Positions 44,844-53,776 of a stretch of DNA of 64,000 bases are shown here, one piece after another. This DNA is from Phaeobacter sp. CECT 5382. GTDB lineage: Bacteria > Pseudomonadota > Alphaproteobacteria > Rhodobacterales > Rhodobacteraceae. The DNA lies in contig NZ_CYSG01000002.1 of the NCBI RefSeq assembly GCF_001457775.1, positions 1-64,000 on the forward strand, given 5' to 3'. The position numbers and the translations under genes were made by a program. Positions within the stretch are counted from its first letter, which is position 1; every line of letters begins with the position of its first letter. Below the pieces are notes generated by a model that ran no database searches, was not told where the DNA came from, and was given only the letters and a program-made list of their open reading frames with translations.

Positions 44844-44874
44844 CCTATATAGGGTTTTCCATGATAGAGTGAAG
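44844..44874 (-). promoter_or_regulatory. Sigma-32-like promoter of hslO
   Basis: On the minus strand CTTC (44874-44871), a 17 nt spacer and CCTATATAGG (44853-44844) match the RpoH consensus with one change in the -35 box (CTTG to CTTC). The -10 block is itself a palindrome. The leader would be about 30 nt. Confidence 0.6.
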
Positions 44875-44883
44875 GGGGCGCAA

Positions 44884-45321
44884 ATGATCAGGCGATTTGG
44901 CGAGGTGCCACGGCAAGGCCATAACTACATTTTGCGTCCCGGTGCCTATGCTTTGTTACCCCGCGACGGCAAGCTTTTGGTGACATGTCAGTTTGACCCC
45001 AGCCCAGATATTCAGCTGCCGGGCGGCGGCATTGACCCCGGCGAATCGCCCCTGCCCGCGCTGCATCGCGAGGTATTCGAAGAAACCGGGTGGTCGATAT
45101 CAGCCCCCAAGCGGCTTGGCGCCTTTCGCCGCTATACCTACATGCCTGAATACGACCTCTGGGCAGAGAAACTTTGCCACATCTATCTGGCACGCCCCCT
45201 GCGCAAACGAGGGCCTCCGGCAGAGGCCGGACATGAAGCCCTCTGGCTGGATCCTCGCGACGCGGTGCAAGCCTTGGGAAATGCCGGGGATCGCCATTTC
45301 GCTGCGCGTTATTTTGGCTAA
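44884..45321 (+). CDS. Nudix hydrolase
   Basis: 145 residues from the ATG at 44884, which follows GAAGGGGGCGCAA. The Nudix box is GGGIDPGESPLPALHREVFE with continuation ETGW, all key residues present. A basic N-terminus (MIRRFGEVPRQGHNY) precedes it. Substrate cannot be predicted. It is divergent from hslO, and its upstream region contains the hslO sigma-32-like promoter. Confidence 0.85.
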   Translation: MIRRFGEVPRQGHNYILRPGAYALLPRDGKLLVTCQFDPSPDIQLPGGGIDPGESPLPALHREVFEETGWSISAPKRLGAFRRYTYMPEYDLWAEKLCHIYLARPLRKRGPPAEAGHEALWLDPRDAVQALGNAGDRHFAARYFG

Positions 45322-45452
45322 GTCATTTCTTTCGCATGCGCTCTGCATTGAAAACGCGGGGGCTTGTTGATCCTTGTTGGTTCTGGCCTTGCGGGCGTGT
45401 TCTCCCACCCCTTACCAGATTGGCTTTGCCACATCTGTCTGGGTTGGGAGTG

Positions 45453-45474
45453 GCAGCCCGCCAGGGCGGGCTGC
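45453..45474 (+). other. Perfect 10 bp inverted repeat, possible transcription end of the Nudix gene
   Basis: GCAGCCCGCC-AG-GGCGGGCTGC lies about 130 nt past the Nudix stop. No U tract follows, so termination is uncertain. Confidence 0.5.
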
Positions 45475-45551
45475 TGTTAGTGACCTTATAGAGTGCAGGA
45501 GAGACAGATACCGATTGACGTGTTTCATTTTGGCTGCGTGTACACGCGACC

Positions 45552-45631
45552 GCAGCGCGCGATAGCGCGCTGCCGGGCCCAACAAGAGCATATTATCTTT
45601 GATAATTTGACGATTGGCGGGAGCCCCCGCC
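45552..45631. repeat. Structured intergenic repeat element, copy 2
   Basis: It consists of GCAGCGCGC-GATA-GCGCGCTGC (45552-45573), GCCGGGCCCAA (45572-45582), an ATTATC-TTT-GATAAT hairpin containing ATCTTTGAT (45592-45606), and GGCGGG-AGCC-CCCGCC (45616-45631). The block order and spacing match copy 1 at 7892-7975 to within one or two nucleotides, while the hairpin arms differ in sequence but keep pairing. Confidence 0.65.
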
Positions 45632-45735
45632 TCACTGAGGCCTACCCGACTGGGACACGTGACCCCATGTTGACCCGCCCTCGACTTTAGCCATAAACGA
45701 TCCGGCTGGGTGGTCGCAGGTACTGTTGCAAGGAT

Positions 45736-46968
45736 CTAGGGGCCTTCGTATTCAAACAGGGTTGCAGACACGTCGTCTTCCAACCCATGCTCCTGCGACA
45801 TGATCTGCGTTAGGTTCCAATAGAGATCATCTAGGAATTCCTTACCGCTCTGTCGGGAATCGCATTTGCTGATCAGGTCTAGCAGACCTTCGGTTTCCAG
45901 CATCTCACCATTTTCCAGACGCGCCTCGGTAAACCCATCCGAATAGAGCAACAAGCGGTCGCCTTTTTCCAAAATGGTCTCTTCCTGGCTGTAGCCAATG
46001 TCTGGCACCAGACCAATTGGCACACCGCCCTTGCCAAGGAATTCGACACTCCCATCGCGTCGCAGCAGCAAAGGATGCGGATGACCGGCCTGTACCATTT
46101 TCAGCACACCACTGCGCAGATCAACGATGCAGTAGGCCATGGTGAAGTATTCTTCGATGCCGGTGTCCGCAATCAGACGGGCATTCAGCAGGCGTGCCAC
46201 TTCTTCCGGCTGGCGCAACGCATAGAATCGGTTGAAGCGCCGCTCCATCCCGACGTTCTGGTCGAAATATGTCGATGACAGATAACCGCCCAGACGCGCT
46301 GTCATCATTGCCGAGGTAATACCGTGGCCGGAGACATCAATTGAATAAAAGCCAACCCGGTTGACCCCCGGACAGAACATCCCGACTAAGTCGCCACCGA
46401 TATGGCCGCAGGGTTTCAACAACAGACTAACGGTAGAGGAGCCAAAATCCTTTGACAGTTCGGGAACCAGAGATTCCTGAATTTTTCGGGCCTGAATAAG
46501 ATCCTTGTCGATGGCATCATAGACGCGCTGCAGCTCATCCAGAGTATCAGACACGATACGGTTTTTTTCCGACAGCTCCCGCTGCATCCGCAAAATACGT
46601 TCGCCTGCTGAAATGCGCGCGCGCAGCTCGTCCGAGCTTACGGGTTTTGTCAGGAAATCATCGGCGCCGGCATCCAGCCCTTCGGCGATTTCGTTCTTTT
46701 CGCTCTTGGAGGTCAGCAGAATGAAATAGGCGTAGTTGTCTTTTGATTGCTCCCGAAAGGTCTGGCAGAATTCCAGACCGTTCATGCCCGGCATCATCCA
46801 ATCGCTCAGGATGAGGTCCGGTGGCTCTTGCAGGCAGATCTCCATTGCTGCTTCGCCGCTTTCAGCTTCGACAACGTCAAATCCCCACTTCTTCAGAGAG
46901 GCGACGAGAATACGACGCTGCAAACGGCTATCGTCGACAACCAACACACGGCTGATCGACCCGCTCAT
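45736..46968 (-). CDS. Response regulator with PP2C-type (RsbU/SpoIIE) phosphatase output
   Basis: 410 residues from the ATG at 46968 (GAGGAACACGCC upstream). The receiver domain (1-120) has the DD pair in VVDDS, the phospho-Asp in LILSDWMMPGMNG, and the Lys in FLTKPVS. A coiled linker (about 125-175) leads to a PP2C domain (about 190-405) with GGDLVGMF, YSIDVSGHGITSAMM and LLYSDGFTEARL. Such proteins dephosphorylate an anti-sigma-factor antagonist. A similar protein, RbaY, belongs to a partner-switching system in Rhodobacter capsulatus. An Hpt gene is divergent. Confidence 0.9.
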   Translation of the reverse strand: MSGSISRVLVVDDSRLQRRILVASLKKWGFDVVEAESGEAAMEICLQEPPDLILSDWMMPGMNGLEFCQTFREQSKDNYAYFILLTSKSEKNEIAEGLDAGADDFLTKPVSSDELRARISAGERILRMQRELSEKNRIVSDTLDELQRVYDAIDKDLIQARKIQESLVPELSKDFGSSTVSLLLKPCGHIGGDLVGMFCPGVNRVGFYSIDVSGHGITSAMMTARLGGYLSSTYFDQNVGMERRFNRFYALRQPEEVARLLNARLIADTGIEEYFTMAYCIVDLRSGVLKMVQAGHPHPLLLRRDGSVEFLGKGGVPIGLVPDIGYSQEETILEKGDRLLLYSDGFTEARLENGEMLETEGLLDLISKCDSRQSGKEFLDDLYWNLTQIMSQEHGLEDDVSATLFEYEGP

Positions 46969-47179
46969 GGCGTGTTCCTCATTGTCCAGTGAACTGTCTG
47001 GCAGCACCCTTGGCACCTCATCAAATTTGGTGGTCGTCTCGTTACAACTGACACTATCGGTGCAGACCTTTAACAGGATATGAATTCTAAAATTCGTCTC
47101 ATTGCCCGTTTTTCACCATAAATTTACTACATACAACCTAAGAGTCCTTCTCAAACCGAAGGGAATTAGGAACCGTACG

Positions 47180-47503
47180 ATGATTGATTGGCCCCGTGTA
47201 AAGGAACTGAGAGACGAAGTTGGTCCCGAAGACTTCGACGAAGTTGTGGACCTGTTTCTCGAAGAAGTTGAAGAAGTCATCGCCAAACTGCGTGATGGCG
47301 ACCGTGCGCAGCTGGAACAAGACCTACACTTTCTGAAAGGCAGCGCCATGAACCTGGGCTTTGACGATTTTTCCCAGCTGTGCTTGGCCGGGGAAAGAAA
47401 ATCCGCTCAAGGTGAAGCAGGAAGCGTCGACCTTATTGAAATCGTAGATAAATTTGAGGTTTCAAAAGTCGGGTTTCTGGCAGAGCTTCCTAGCCTCTCA
47501 TAA
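47180..47503 (+). CDS. Stand-alone histidine phosphotransfer (Hpt) protein
   Basis: 107 residues from the ATG at 47180, after AGGAACCGTACG. The four-helix Hpt fold shows in FDEVVDLFLEEVEEVIAKL and the phospho-histidine motif DLHFLKGSAMNLGFDDFSQL. It should relay phosphate between a histidine kinase and a receiver. The divergent REC-PP2C gene 212 nt away is the obvious receiver candidate, by position only. Confidence 0.85.
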   Translation: MIDWPRVKELRDEVGPEDFDEVVDLFLEEVEEVIAKLRDGDRAQLEQDLHFLKGSAMNLGFDDFSQLCLAGERKSAQGEAGSVDLIEIVDKFEVSKVGFLAELPSLS

Positions 47504-47699
47504 CCCGAACATAACCTGGAAAATTCTTTGAAACCGAGCAAAATTATTCAAAATATCTATTTATTTTCATACATATAGAAGCATTCAAATTTTCATTCCG
47601 CGTCGGCGGTTCAGGTCAGATCCAAGCCAATGCGACGGGCATTGATCGAAACGCTTTTGCGCCCGAGATCCATCCTTGTCTCGACATGCATAGACTTCT

Positions 47700-48938
47700 C
47701 TAGATCAAAAACTGCGCCAAGGTTTCATCATTGGTGATATCCGTATAGGACATGCCCGCAGCCTCCAGACGGGCAAACAGATCAGCGAAATTTTCTGGCC
47801 TCTTGGTTTCTATACCGATGAGCACGGAACCAAAATTGCGCGCCGACTTTTTCAGGTATTCAAACCGTGCGATATCGTCTTCTGGCCCCAGGATGTTCAA
47901 GAACTCCTTCAGGGCGCCAGGACGCTGTGGCAGCCGCAATAAAAAATATTTTTTTATGCCGGAATATCGCTGCGCGCGTTCCTTTACCTCTGGCAGGCGC
48001 TCAAAATCGAAATTTCCGCCCGAGGTGACGCAAACAACCGTCTTACCGCGAATCCAGGATCGTACATCGCCCAGCGCCTCGACCGACAGTGCACCGGCCG
48101 GCTCCAACACGATTCCCTCGACATTCAGCATCTCGACCATGGTAGTACAAACACGGTCTTCGGACAGTGCCATCACATCCGGCAGCGGTACATGTTTCAA
48201 AAGTTCAAATGGGCGCGCTCCCAGACGGCCAACCGCTGCGCCATCGACAAAGGTATCCACCGCATCCAGTGAAACCGGCCGCCCGGCTTTGAGTGCCGCG
48301 CGCAGGCAGGCACCACCTGCGGGCTCAACATATAGGCTGTGAACCCTGTCGCCAAACCAGCTGGTCACCCCCGCCGACATACCGCCACCGCCCACCGGTA
48401 GGATGACATGATCCGGCAGCCGTCCCAGTTGGGCTTCGATTTCAACCGCGATGGAACTTTGCCCCTCGATCACGTCCGCATCATCAAAAGGAGACAGGAA
48501 ATGCCCGCCTTCGCGCGCGCACCAGTCCTGCGCCGCTGTCAGCGTATCGTCGAAATAGTCACCAACCAGATGGATCTCGACATTATCGCCCCCAAAGATC
48601 CGGGTTTTCTGGATCTTTTGCTGCGGTGTTGTCACCGGCATAAAGATCACGCCTTTGACGCCCATGTGTTTGCACATGAATGCGACGCCCTGCGCGTGAT
48701 TGCCCGCCGAGGCGCAGACAAACAGCTGCTGATCCGGCTGTTTGCGCATGGCATTGAATGCGCCACGGATCTTGTAAGACCGCACCGGGCTCAGATCTTC
48801 ACGTTTCAGGTAGATATCGGCCTCGAACCGCTCTGACAGGTGCACATTGCGCTGCAAGGGCGTTGCGGGAAACACATCGCGCATCGCCGCTTCGGCGGCG
48901 CGGGCGGCTGTTTTAAAAGGGGTGTCTGGATCGCTCAT
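47700..48938 (-). CDS. ilvA: Threonine ammonia-lyase (dehydratase)
   Basis: 412 residues. The PLP lysine is in SPVRSYKIRGAFNAM, the phosphate-binding glycine loop in LPVGGGGMSAGVTSWFGD, and a single ACT-like C-terminal domain begins YFLLRLPQRPGALKEFLNIL. It converts threonine to 2-oxobutanoate at the head of isoleucine synthesis. The shorter one-ACT form is common in alphaproteobacteria. It is convergent with the Hpt gene across an AT-rich spacer. Confidence 0.93.
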   Translation of the reverse strand: MSDPDTPFKTAARAAEAAMRDVFPATPLQRNVHLSERFEADIYLKREDLSPVRSYKIRGAFNAMRKQPDQQLFVCASAGNHAQGVAFMCKHMGVKGVIFMPVTTPQQKIQKTRIFGGDNVEIHLVGDYFDDTLTAAQDWCAREGGHFLSPFDDADVIEGQSSIAVEIEAQLGRLPDHVILPVGGGGMSAGVTSWFGDRVHSLYVEPAGGACLRAALKAGRPVSLDAVDTFVDGAAVGRLGARPFELLKHVPLPDVMALSEDRVCTTMVEMLNVEGIVLEPAGALSVEALGDVRSWIRGKTVVCVTSGGNFDFERLPEVKERAQRYSGIKKYFLLRLPQRPGALKEFLNILGPEDDIARFEYLKKSARNFGSVLIGIETKRPENFADLFARLEAAGMSYTDITNDETLAQFLI

Positions 48939-49021
48939 CTCATAGTGAGTGACTCAAGCCCGGCCCCAAGGCAAGAGGGCGAGGTCAAAGCATACATAAG
49001 AATACCAAATTGCCCGTGATT

Positions 49022-49750
49022 TCAGATATCACGACCTTCGATCGCAATGCCATAAATAGTGGTCAGAATGCTGATCCCCACCATGGTATAAGCCCACTGC
49101 AAGACACCGAACAGGATCACGCCGATCAATATGCTGACCTGGAACATGATGAGCGCCGCCACAGCAGCACAAAAGAGACTGACAACGATCAGTGACAGGC
49201 CGGTGACCAGAATTGCACCGGACAATTCTGTAGTTTCAGCCCAAGCCTGTGCTGGCCCAAGCGGCCTGCCGAGGGCTGCGGCCGGCAACATCGGGGACAA
49301 GCGGTAAAAAGCCCACAAAACAGCAACAAGGACAACAAAGACCGCAACCGCAAACAATGGCGTGGCCACTCCGAAAACAATACCGGCAAGTGCCCCCGCC
49401 CCTCCGGCAACCAAGGCCAGCATGACCGTCAAAAGTAGAATCACAAAAAAGTAGGACAGCATGCGGCGACCATGGAATGTCGGAAGGCTGCCACCGTGTT
49501 CTTCCAGCAAGACGAACCGATGCCAGGCAACGGCAACCCAAAGCCCGGCAACCCCGGTCAGAATCTGCAAAAGAACTGACAGTGGTTCATTGGCCGTCGC
49601 ACCACTTTCGAGGTTGTCGACGGTAATTGCCCCCCCAATCACCAGACTCAAAATCATGGTCACGATCAGTGGCGATGAAATGCGAATGGCATCCTTCAAG
49701 TTGTGGTTCAGCAAAAACACCGAATGCGAAAAAATCTTCCAGCCTGTCAC
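49022..49750 (-). CDS. Multi-pass membrane protein of unknown function
   Basis: 242 residues from a GTG at 49750 that has AAGGAG 9 nt upstream; a TTG at 49780 is the other option, and no in-frame ATG exists. About six hydrophobic helices are visible (for example ISSPLIVTMILSLVIGGAI, VILLLTVMLALVAGGAGALA, LFAVAVFVVLVAVLWAFY and ILVTGLSLIVVSLFCAAVAA). No motif is recognised. Similar proteins recur as uncharacterised genes in related genomes. It is divergent from argG. Confidence 0.65.
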   Translation of the reverse strand: MTGWKIFSHSVFLLNHNLKDAIRISSPLIVTMILSLVIGGAITVDNLESGATANEPLSVLLQILTGVAGLWVAVAWHRFVLLEEHGGSLPTFHGRRMLSYFFVILLLTVMLALVAGGAGALAGIVFGVATPLFAVAVFVVLVAVLWAFYRLSPMLPAAALGRPLGPAQAWAETTELSGAILVTGLSLIVVSLFCAAVAALIMFQVSILIGVILFGVLQWAYTMVGISILTTIYGIAIEGRDI

Positions 49751-49887
49751 CCGACCATGCTCCTTGAATACAGAGATCAAATTTTCAGCACGTTAGGCGA
49801 GCACTGATGCAATGAAAACCCTGCCAAACCTTGCCCTCGCGTCTGAAACCCGGTATCGCCCAATCGATCTGACTGAGAGGAAATTCC

Positions 49888-51114
49888 ATGTCCGCGCCCA
49901 AGAAAGTTGTGCTGGCCTATTCCGGTGGCCTTGATACCTCCATCATCCTGAAATGGCTGCAGACCGAATATGGCTGCGAAGTTATTACGTTCACCGCCGA
50001 TCTCGGCCAGGGTGAAGAGCTGGAGCCCGCCCGTCAAAAGGCAGAGATGCTCGGCATCAAACCGGAAAACATCTACATCGAAGACGTGCGCGAAGAGTTC
50101 GTACGCGACTTTGTCTTCCCGATGTTCCGCGCCAATGCGGTTTATGAGGGTCTCTACCTGCTGGGTACCTCGATTGCGCGTCCGCTGATCTCCAAACGTC
50201 TTGTTGAGATCGCCGAAGCCACCGGTGCTGACGCTGTTGCACATGGTGCAACGGGCAAGGGTAACGACCAGGTTCGTTTTGAACTCGCAGCCTATGCGCT
50301 GAACCCCGACATCAAGGTGATCGCGCCCTGGCGGGAATGGGATCTGACCTCCCGTACCCGTCTGCTGGAGTTTGCTGAACAGAACCAGATCCCAGTTGCC
50401 AAGGACAAGCGCGGCGAGGCACCATTCTCGGTCGATGCCAACCTGCTGCATACATCGTCCGAAGGCAAAGTACTGGAAGACCCTGCTGTTGAGGCACCCG
50501 ACTACGTCTATCAACGAACAGTAAACCCAGAAGATGCCCCGAACGAGCCCGAGTTCATCGAAATCGGCTTTGAAAAGGGCGATGCGGTCTCGATCAATGG
50601 CGAAGCCATGTCGCCCGCGACCATCCTCACCAAGCTGAATGAATACGGCGGCAAACACGGCTGTGGCCGTCTTGATCTGGTTGAGGGCCGTTTTGTCGGC
50701 ATGAAGTCGCGCGGCATCTACGAGACCCCCGGCGGCACCCTGCTGCTCGAAGCGCACCGTGGGATCGAAAGCATCACCATGGACCGTGGTGCGATGCACC
50801 TCAAAGATGAGCTGATGCCAAAATATGCTGAACTGATCTACAACGGTTTTTGGTACTCGCCCGAGCGCGAAATGCTGCAGGCCGCCATCGACGCCAGCCA
50901 GACCCATGTCACCGGCACGGTTCGTCTGAAGCTCTACAAAGGGTCCGCCACTTGTGTTGGCCGCTGGTCGGATCACACGCTCTATTCCGAGGCCCACGTG
51001 ACCTTCGAAGAAGATGCAGGTGCTTATGATCAAACCGATGCGGCGGGCTTTATCCAGCTCAATGCGCTGCGTCTGAAACTGCTAGCCGCCCGCGAGCGTC
51101 GGTTGAAAAAATGA
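49888..51114 (+). CDS. argG: Argininosuccinate synthase
   Basis: 408 residues. The PP-loop ATP site is [18 protein letters not shown], and the family motifs [18 protein letters not shown] and [17 protein letters not shown] are present. It condenses citrulline and aspartate in arginine synthesis. AGAGGAAATTCC precedes the ATG. The stop overlaps the next start by 4 nt (ATGA). Confidence 0.97.
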   Translation: MSAPKKVVLAYSGGLDTSIILKWLQTEYGCEVITFTADLGQGEELEPARQKAEMLGIKPENIYIEDVREEFVRDFVFPMFRANAVYEGLYLLGTSIARPLISKRLVEIAEATGADAVAHGATGKGNDQVRFELAAYALNPDIKVIAPWREWDLTSRTRLLEFAEQNQIPVAKDKRGEAPFSVDANLLHTSSEGKVLEDPAVEAPDYVYQRTVNPEDAPNEPEFIEIGFEKGDAVSINGEAMSPATILTKLNEYGGKHGCGRLDLVEGRFVGMKSRGIYETPGGTLLLEAHRGIESITMDRGAMHLKDELMPKYAELIYNGFWYSPEREMLQAAIDASQTHVTGTVRLKLYKGSATCVGRWSDHTLYSEAHVTFEEDAGAYDQTDAAGFIQLNALRLKLLAARERRLKK

Positions 51115-51569
51115 GCGAGTTTGACGACATAGACGGCGATTTCGAGGACGATTTCGAAGAAGAGCTGGAGATGTTTGTTGAGGCCCAGGACACCGTTTGG
51201 TCGGATGTCCTGGCCGAGCTCAAAGCCGGAAAGAAGACGAGCCACTGGATGTGGTTCGTCTTTCCGCAACTGGCAGAGCTGGGCAAGTCGCATATGGCAC
51301 AGCTTTACGGCATCGAAGACCTTTCTGAGGCCACGGCCTATCTTGCCCACGAGGTGCTGCGCGCCCGTCTGGTTGAAGTCAGCGCGCTGATGCTGACCCA
51401 TCAGGGACAGGATGCCGCTGTCATTCTTGGCGCAACAGATGCCAAGAAACTATGTTCATCGATGACATTGTTTGCCGCCGTTCCCGGTGCCCCGGATGTA
51501 TTTGCCGAAGTACTCGCGACCTTTTATGGCGCGATGCCCTGCGATGTGACCAGTCAGGCAATCACCTAA
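51111..51569 (+). CDS. DUF1810 family protein
   Basis: 152 residues. A strongly acidic start ([20 protein letters not shown]) leads to the family motifs [36 protein letters not shown] and the helix around [17 protein letters not shown]. The C-terminal part lists conserved SSMTLFAAV and [11 protein letters not shown]. The family is close to the calpastatin-like YeeX/DUF1810 fold and has no firm function. It is translationally coupled to argG. Confidence 0.85.
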   Translation: MSEFDDIDGDFEDDFEEELEMFVEAQDTVWSDVLAELKAGKKTSHWMWFVFPQLAELGKSHMAQLYGIEDLSEATAYLAHEVLRARLVEVSALMLTHQGQDAAVILGATDAKKLCSSMTLFAAVPGAPDVFAEVLATFYGAMPCDVTSQAIT

Positions 51570-51719
51570 ATTCCATGCAATAGGCTCAATACCAGAGCCT
51601 ATTCCTGCGGATTTTCACAGCTGACCTCCTTCCTTTCCCTCTCGTCATGCTTGCCAGCTGTCGCCGACATGCCTACCCCTTCGCGCAAAATTCTACGCAA
51701 AACCCAGGGGAGCGCACCG

Positions 51720-52004
51720 ATGGCACTTGAAGACATTGCAAAGGGTATTTCCGACGGCTTGCAGGGCAAAAGCTTTGACGGGTCTCTGAAGTTCGACTGC
51801 GGCGACGATGGCGTCATCATTCTAGCCGATGGTGGGGCAACGACCCAGGATCGTGACACCGATTGCACCATTGCCCTGTCGCAGGACAATCTGGTGAAAC
51901 TGCTCACCGGCAAACTGAACCCGATGACCGGCGTGATGATGGGGAAGCTGAAGATCTCGGGCGATATGGGAACGGCCATGAAACTGGGCAAACTGATCGG
52001 CTAA
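51720..52004 (+). CDS. SCP2 sterol-binding domain protein
   Basis: 94 residues from the ATG at 51720, following AGGGGAGCGCACCG. A short SCP2 fold is seen: EDIAKGISDGLQGKSFDGSL, then DCTIALSQDNLVKLLTGKLN and the family-typical PMTGVMMGKLKISGDMGTAM and KLGKLIG. SCP2 domains bind lipids in a hydrophobic tunnel; bacterial free-standing copies are of unknown use. Convergent with the sulfotransferase-like gene. Confidence 0.9.
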   Translation: MALEDIAKGISDGLQGKSFDGSLKFDCGDDGVIILADGGATTQDRDTDCTIALSQDNLVKLLTGKLNPMTGVMMGKLKISGDMGTAMKLGKLIG

Positions 52005-52013
52005 GGTGAAACC

Positions 52014-52736
52014 TCAGATCTTCTGTGCCTTCATTACTTCATAGTAGGGCATTGCTGCGTCCAATACAGGGCGCAGACTATCGGACACCTCCGGCAATGC
52101 ACCTTCGGGACCGGCAAAACCGGTTGAGTTCCACACCGCGCCATACCAAACTGAAGCCCAGACCCCATCGTCGGGATGTCCTCCTTTAGGCCAGGTCAGC
52201 ATTTTGGGCGACGGCGGCAGGCCAATCGCATCGCAAAGCTGCTCCAGCTTGGCTTCAGGGTCGTCGCGAATGTCGTGGCTATCCACCACCACAGGGATCT
52301 GTCCCCAGCTACGGCACAGATCAAACAGCTCCGCCTGCTGGCGAAACCCAATGTCATCCAGTGTCGGATTTTCGCGCTTGGCCGCATAAGAGGCAATCAC
52401 CCGGGCCGGATGGCGGATCAGAAACACATTGGTCACTTCGCGCATCCAGTCACGTGGCACACCGTCGATCATATGCTGCGTCATATGTTTCTGATAAAAA
52501 TAGGGTTTTGCCGCGGGGACAGGCCCCAGCAAAGCATCAGCCACCACATTAGGATCCTGGGACTGGCTTTCCAGGATTTCCTCGCGCATTGGATGCTCCA
52601 ACCCCGTCATTGCCAGGTAGGCGGCATAAAAAGGCTCGTCCACCACGGCACAGTCGCCTCGGTTGCCAAAGGCATACATCATCGCCGTCGACAGGTTGCG
52701 TGGCCCGGACCACATGGCAACCCGCATCAGGCGCAC
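52014..52736 (-). CDS. Sulfotransferase-like P-loop protein
   Basis: 240 residues. The N-terminal VAMWSGPRNLSTAMMYAFGN is a PAPS-type 5'-phosphosulfate loop variant (SGPRNLST), and EVTNVFLIRHPARVIASYAA resembles the 3'-phosphate motif (the RxPxxxxxSY pattern). It may transfer sulfate or simply bind nucleotide. Its start lies inside the end of the class IV aminotransferase gene (10 nt overlap), so the two are one operon and may act on one substrate. Confidence 0.8.
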   Translation of the reverse strand: MRLMRVAMWSGPRNLSTAMMYAFGNRGDCAVVDEPFYAAYLAMTGLEHPMREEILESQSQDPNVVADALLGPVPAAKPYFYQKHMTQHMIDGVPRDWMREVTNVFLIRHPARVIASYAAKRENPTLDDIGFRQQAELFDLCRSWGQIPVVVDSHDIRDDPEAKLEQLCDAIGLPPSPKMLTWPKGGHPDDGVWASVWYGAVWNSTGFAGPEGALPEVSDSLRPVLDAAMPYYEVMKAQKI

Positions 52737-53635
52737 TCCGCTTCGATCATGTCCTTGTAGAGTGCGCGTATGCGTTCTGTGACAGGCCCCATCTCGCCGG
52801 TGCCGATCTGCCGCCCATCAATATCACCCACCGGAGTCTGTGCCCCAAATGTGCCGGTCAAAAACGCCTCATCCGCGCCATAGGTGTCGACCAGTGAATA
52901 ATTGCGCTCAAACACCGGGATGTCATTGGCGCGGCACAGGTCGATCACCTTTTGGCGGGTGATGCCGTTCATGCAGTAGTCCCCGGTCGAGGTCCAAACC
53001 GCGCCTTTGCGCACAATGAAGAAATTGCAGGCATTGGTGGTGTTCACAAAACCATTCACATCCAGCATCAGACCCTCATCCGCACCGGCCTTTTCGGCCG
53101 CGATACAGGCGAGGATGCAGTTGAGTTTGGAATGAGAGTTCAGTTTTGGATCCTGCGTCATCGGCAGCCCGCGCAGATGCGGAACCGTCGCCAACCGAAT
53201 GGGACGCGGCAGATTGGGTTTGGAATGTTCCATGATGATCACCATGGTCGGCCCCTGCTGCGACAACGACGGATGCTGGAAGGGGCGGGTTTTTGGACCG
53301 CGTGTCACCATCAGTCGGGCATGGGCATCGGTGGTCATGCCATTGGCCTTTTGTGTCTCTAATACAGCGTTTTTTACGCCTTCCCGATCAAGCCCGATAT
53401 CCAGATCAATGGCTTTTGCAGCCTCGAACAGACGGTCCAGATGTGCGTCGATAAAGGCCCAGGTGCCGTTATACAGCCGCAGCCCTTCCCAGACACCGTC
53501 CCCCAGCATGAAACCACTGTCATAAACGCTCACCGTGGCCGCAGCCTTGGGGACAATTTTGCCGTTGAGATAGATCAGGATCTCTTCATTGCGCTGATCT
53601 TCCGTCGCCTGGTGGGTGCTCATTTTTTCGGTCAT
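52727..53635 (-). CDS. Class IV aminotransferase (branched-chain/D-amino-acid type)
   Basis: 302 residues from the ATG at 53635 with AAGGAGAACACC upstream; the frame is open to 53866 without a better start. Fold type IV markers are YLNGKIVPKAAATVSVYDSG, FMLGDGVWEGLRLYNG, the PLP lysine in NSHSKLNCILACIAAEKAGA, and TTNACNFFIVRKG plus GITRQKVIDLC. Substrate choice between branched-chain amino acids, D-amino acids and 4-amino-4-deoxychorismate cannot be settled. It lies in operon with the sulfotransferase-like gene. Confidence 0.88.
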   Translation of the reverse strand: MTEKMSTHQATEDQRNEEILIYLNGKIVPKAAATVSVYDSGFMLGDGVWEGLRLYNGTWAFIDAHLDRLFEAAKAIDLDIGLDREGVKNAVLETQKANGMTTDAHARLMVTRGPKTRPFQHPSLSQQGPTMVIIMEHSKPNLPRPIRLATVPHLRGLPMTQDPKLNSHSKLNCILACIAAEKAGADEGLMLDVNGFVNTTNACNFFIVRKGAVWTSTGDYCMNGITRQKVIDLCRANDIPVFERNYSLVDTYGADEAFLTGTFGAQTPVGDIDGRQIGTGEMGPVTERIRALYKDMIEAECA

Positions 53636-53665
53636 GGTGTTCTCCTTGCGCCGCACGCTAGAAGG

Positions 53666-53677
53666 ATAGGATCCAAT
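53666..53677. promoter_or_regulatory. 12-mer ATAGGATCCAAT upstream of the class IV aminotransferase
   Basis: Identical to the 12-mer at 30265-30276 ahead of the kinase/peptidase/aminotransferase fusion. It lies 31-42 nt before the start codon and is an almost perfect palindrome around GGATCC. Confidence 0.4.
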
Positions 53678-53776
53678 TTCCAAGCGGTAACTTGCGCTCA
53701 CCTCCACGTGACATTTGATGTCAGTCCCTTGAGCCGAATGCCCCGGCCCGGCAGGGTGCTCAAAACGGAGGCCATC

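Larger units (their letters stand above)
45322..45735. other. 414 nt gene-free region with several hairpins
   Basis: It holds a perfect 10 bp inverted repeat GCAGCCCGCC/GGCGGGCTGC (45453-45474) and the structured repeat copy 2 (45552-45631). No open frame with a ribosome site is convincing. Confidence 0.6.

Noticed and set aside
49777-51033. 418-codon minus-strand open frame opposite argG
   Set aside because: Antisense shadow of a well-conserved gene; composition is typical of GC-rich antisense frames.
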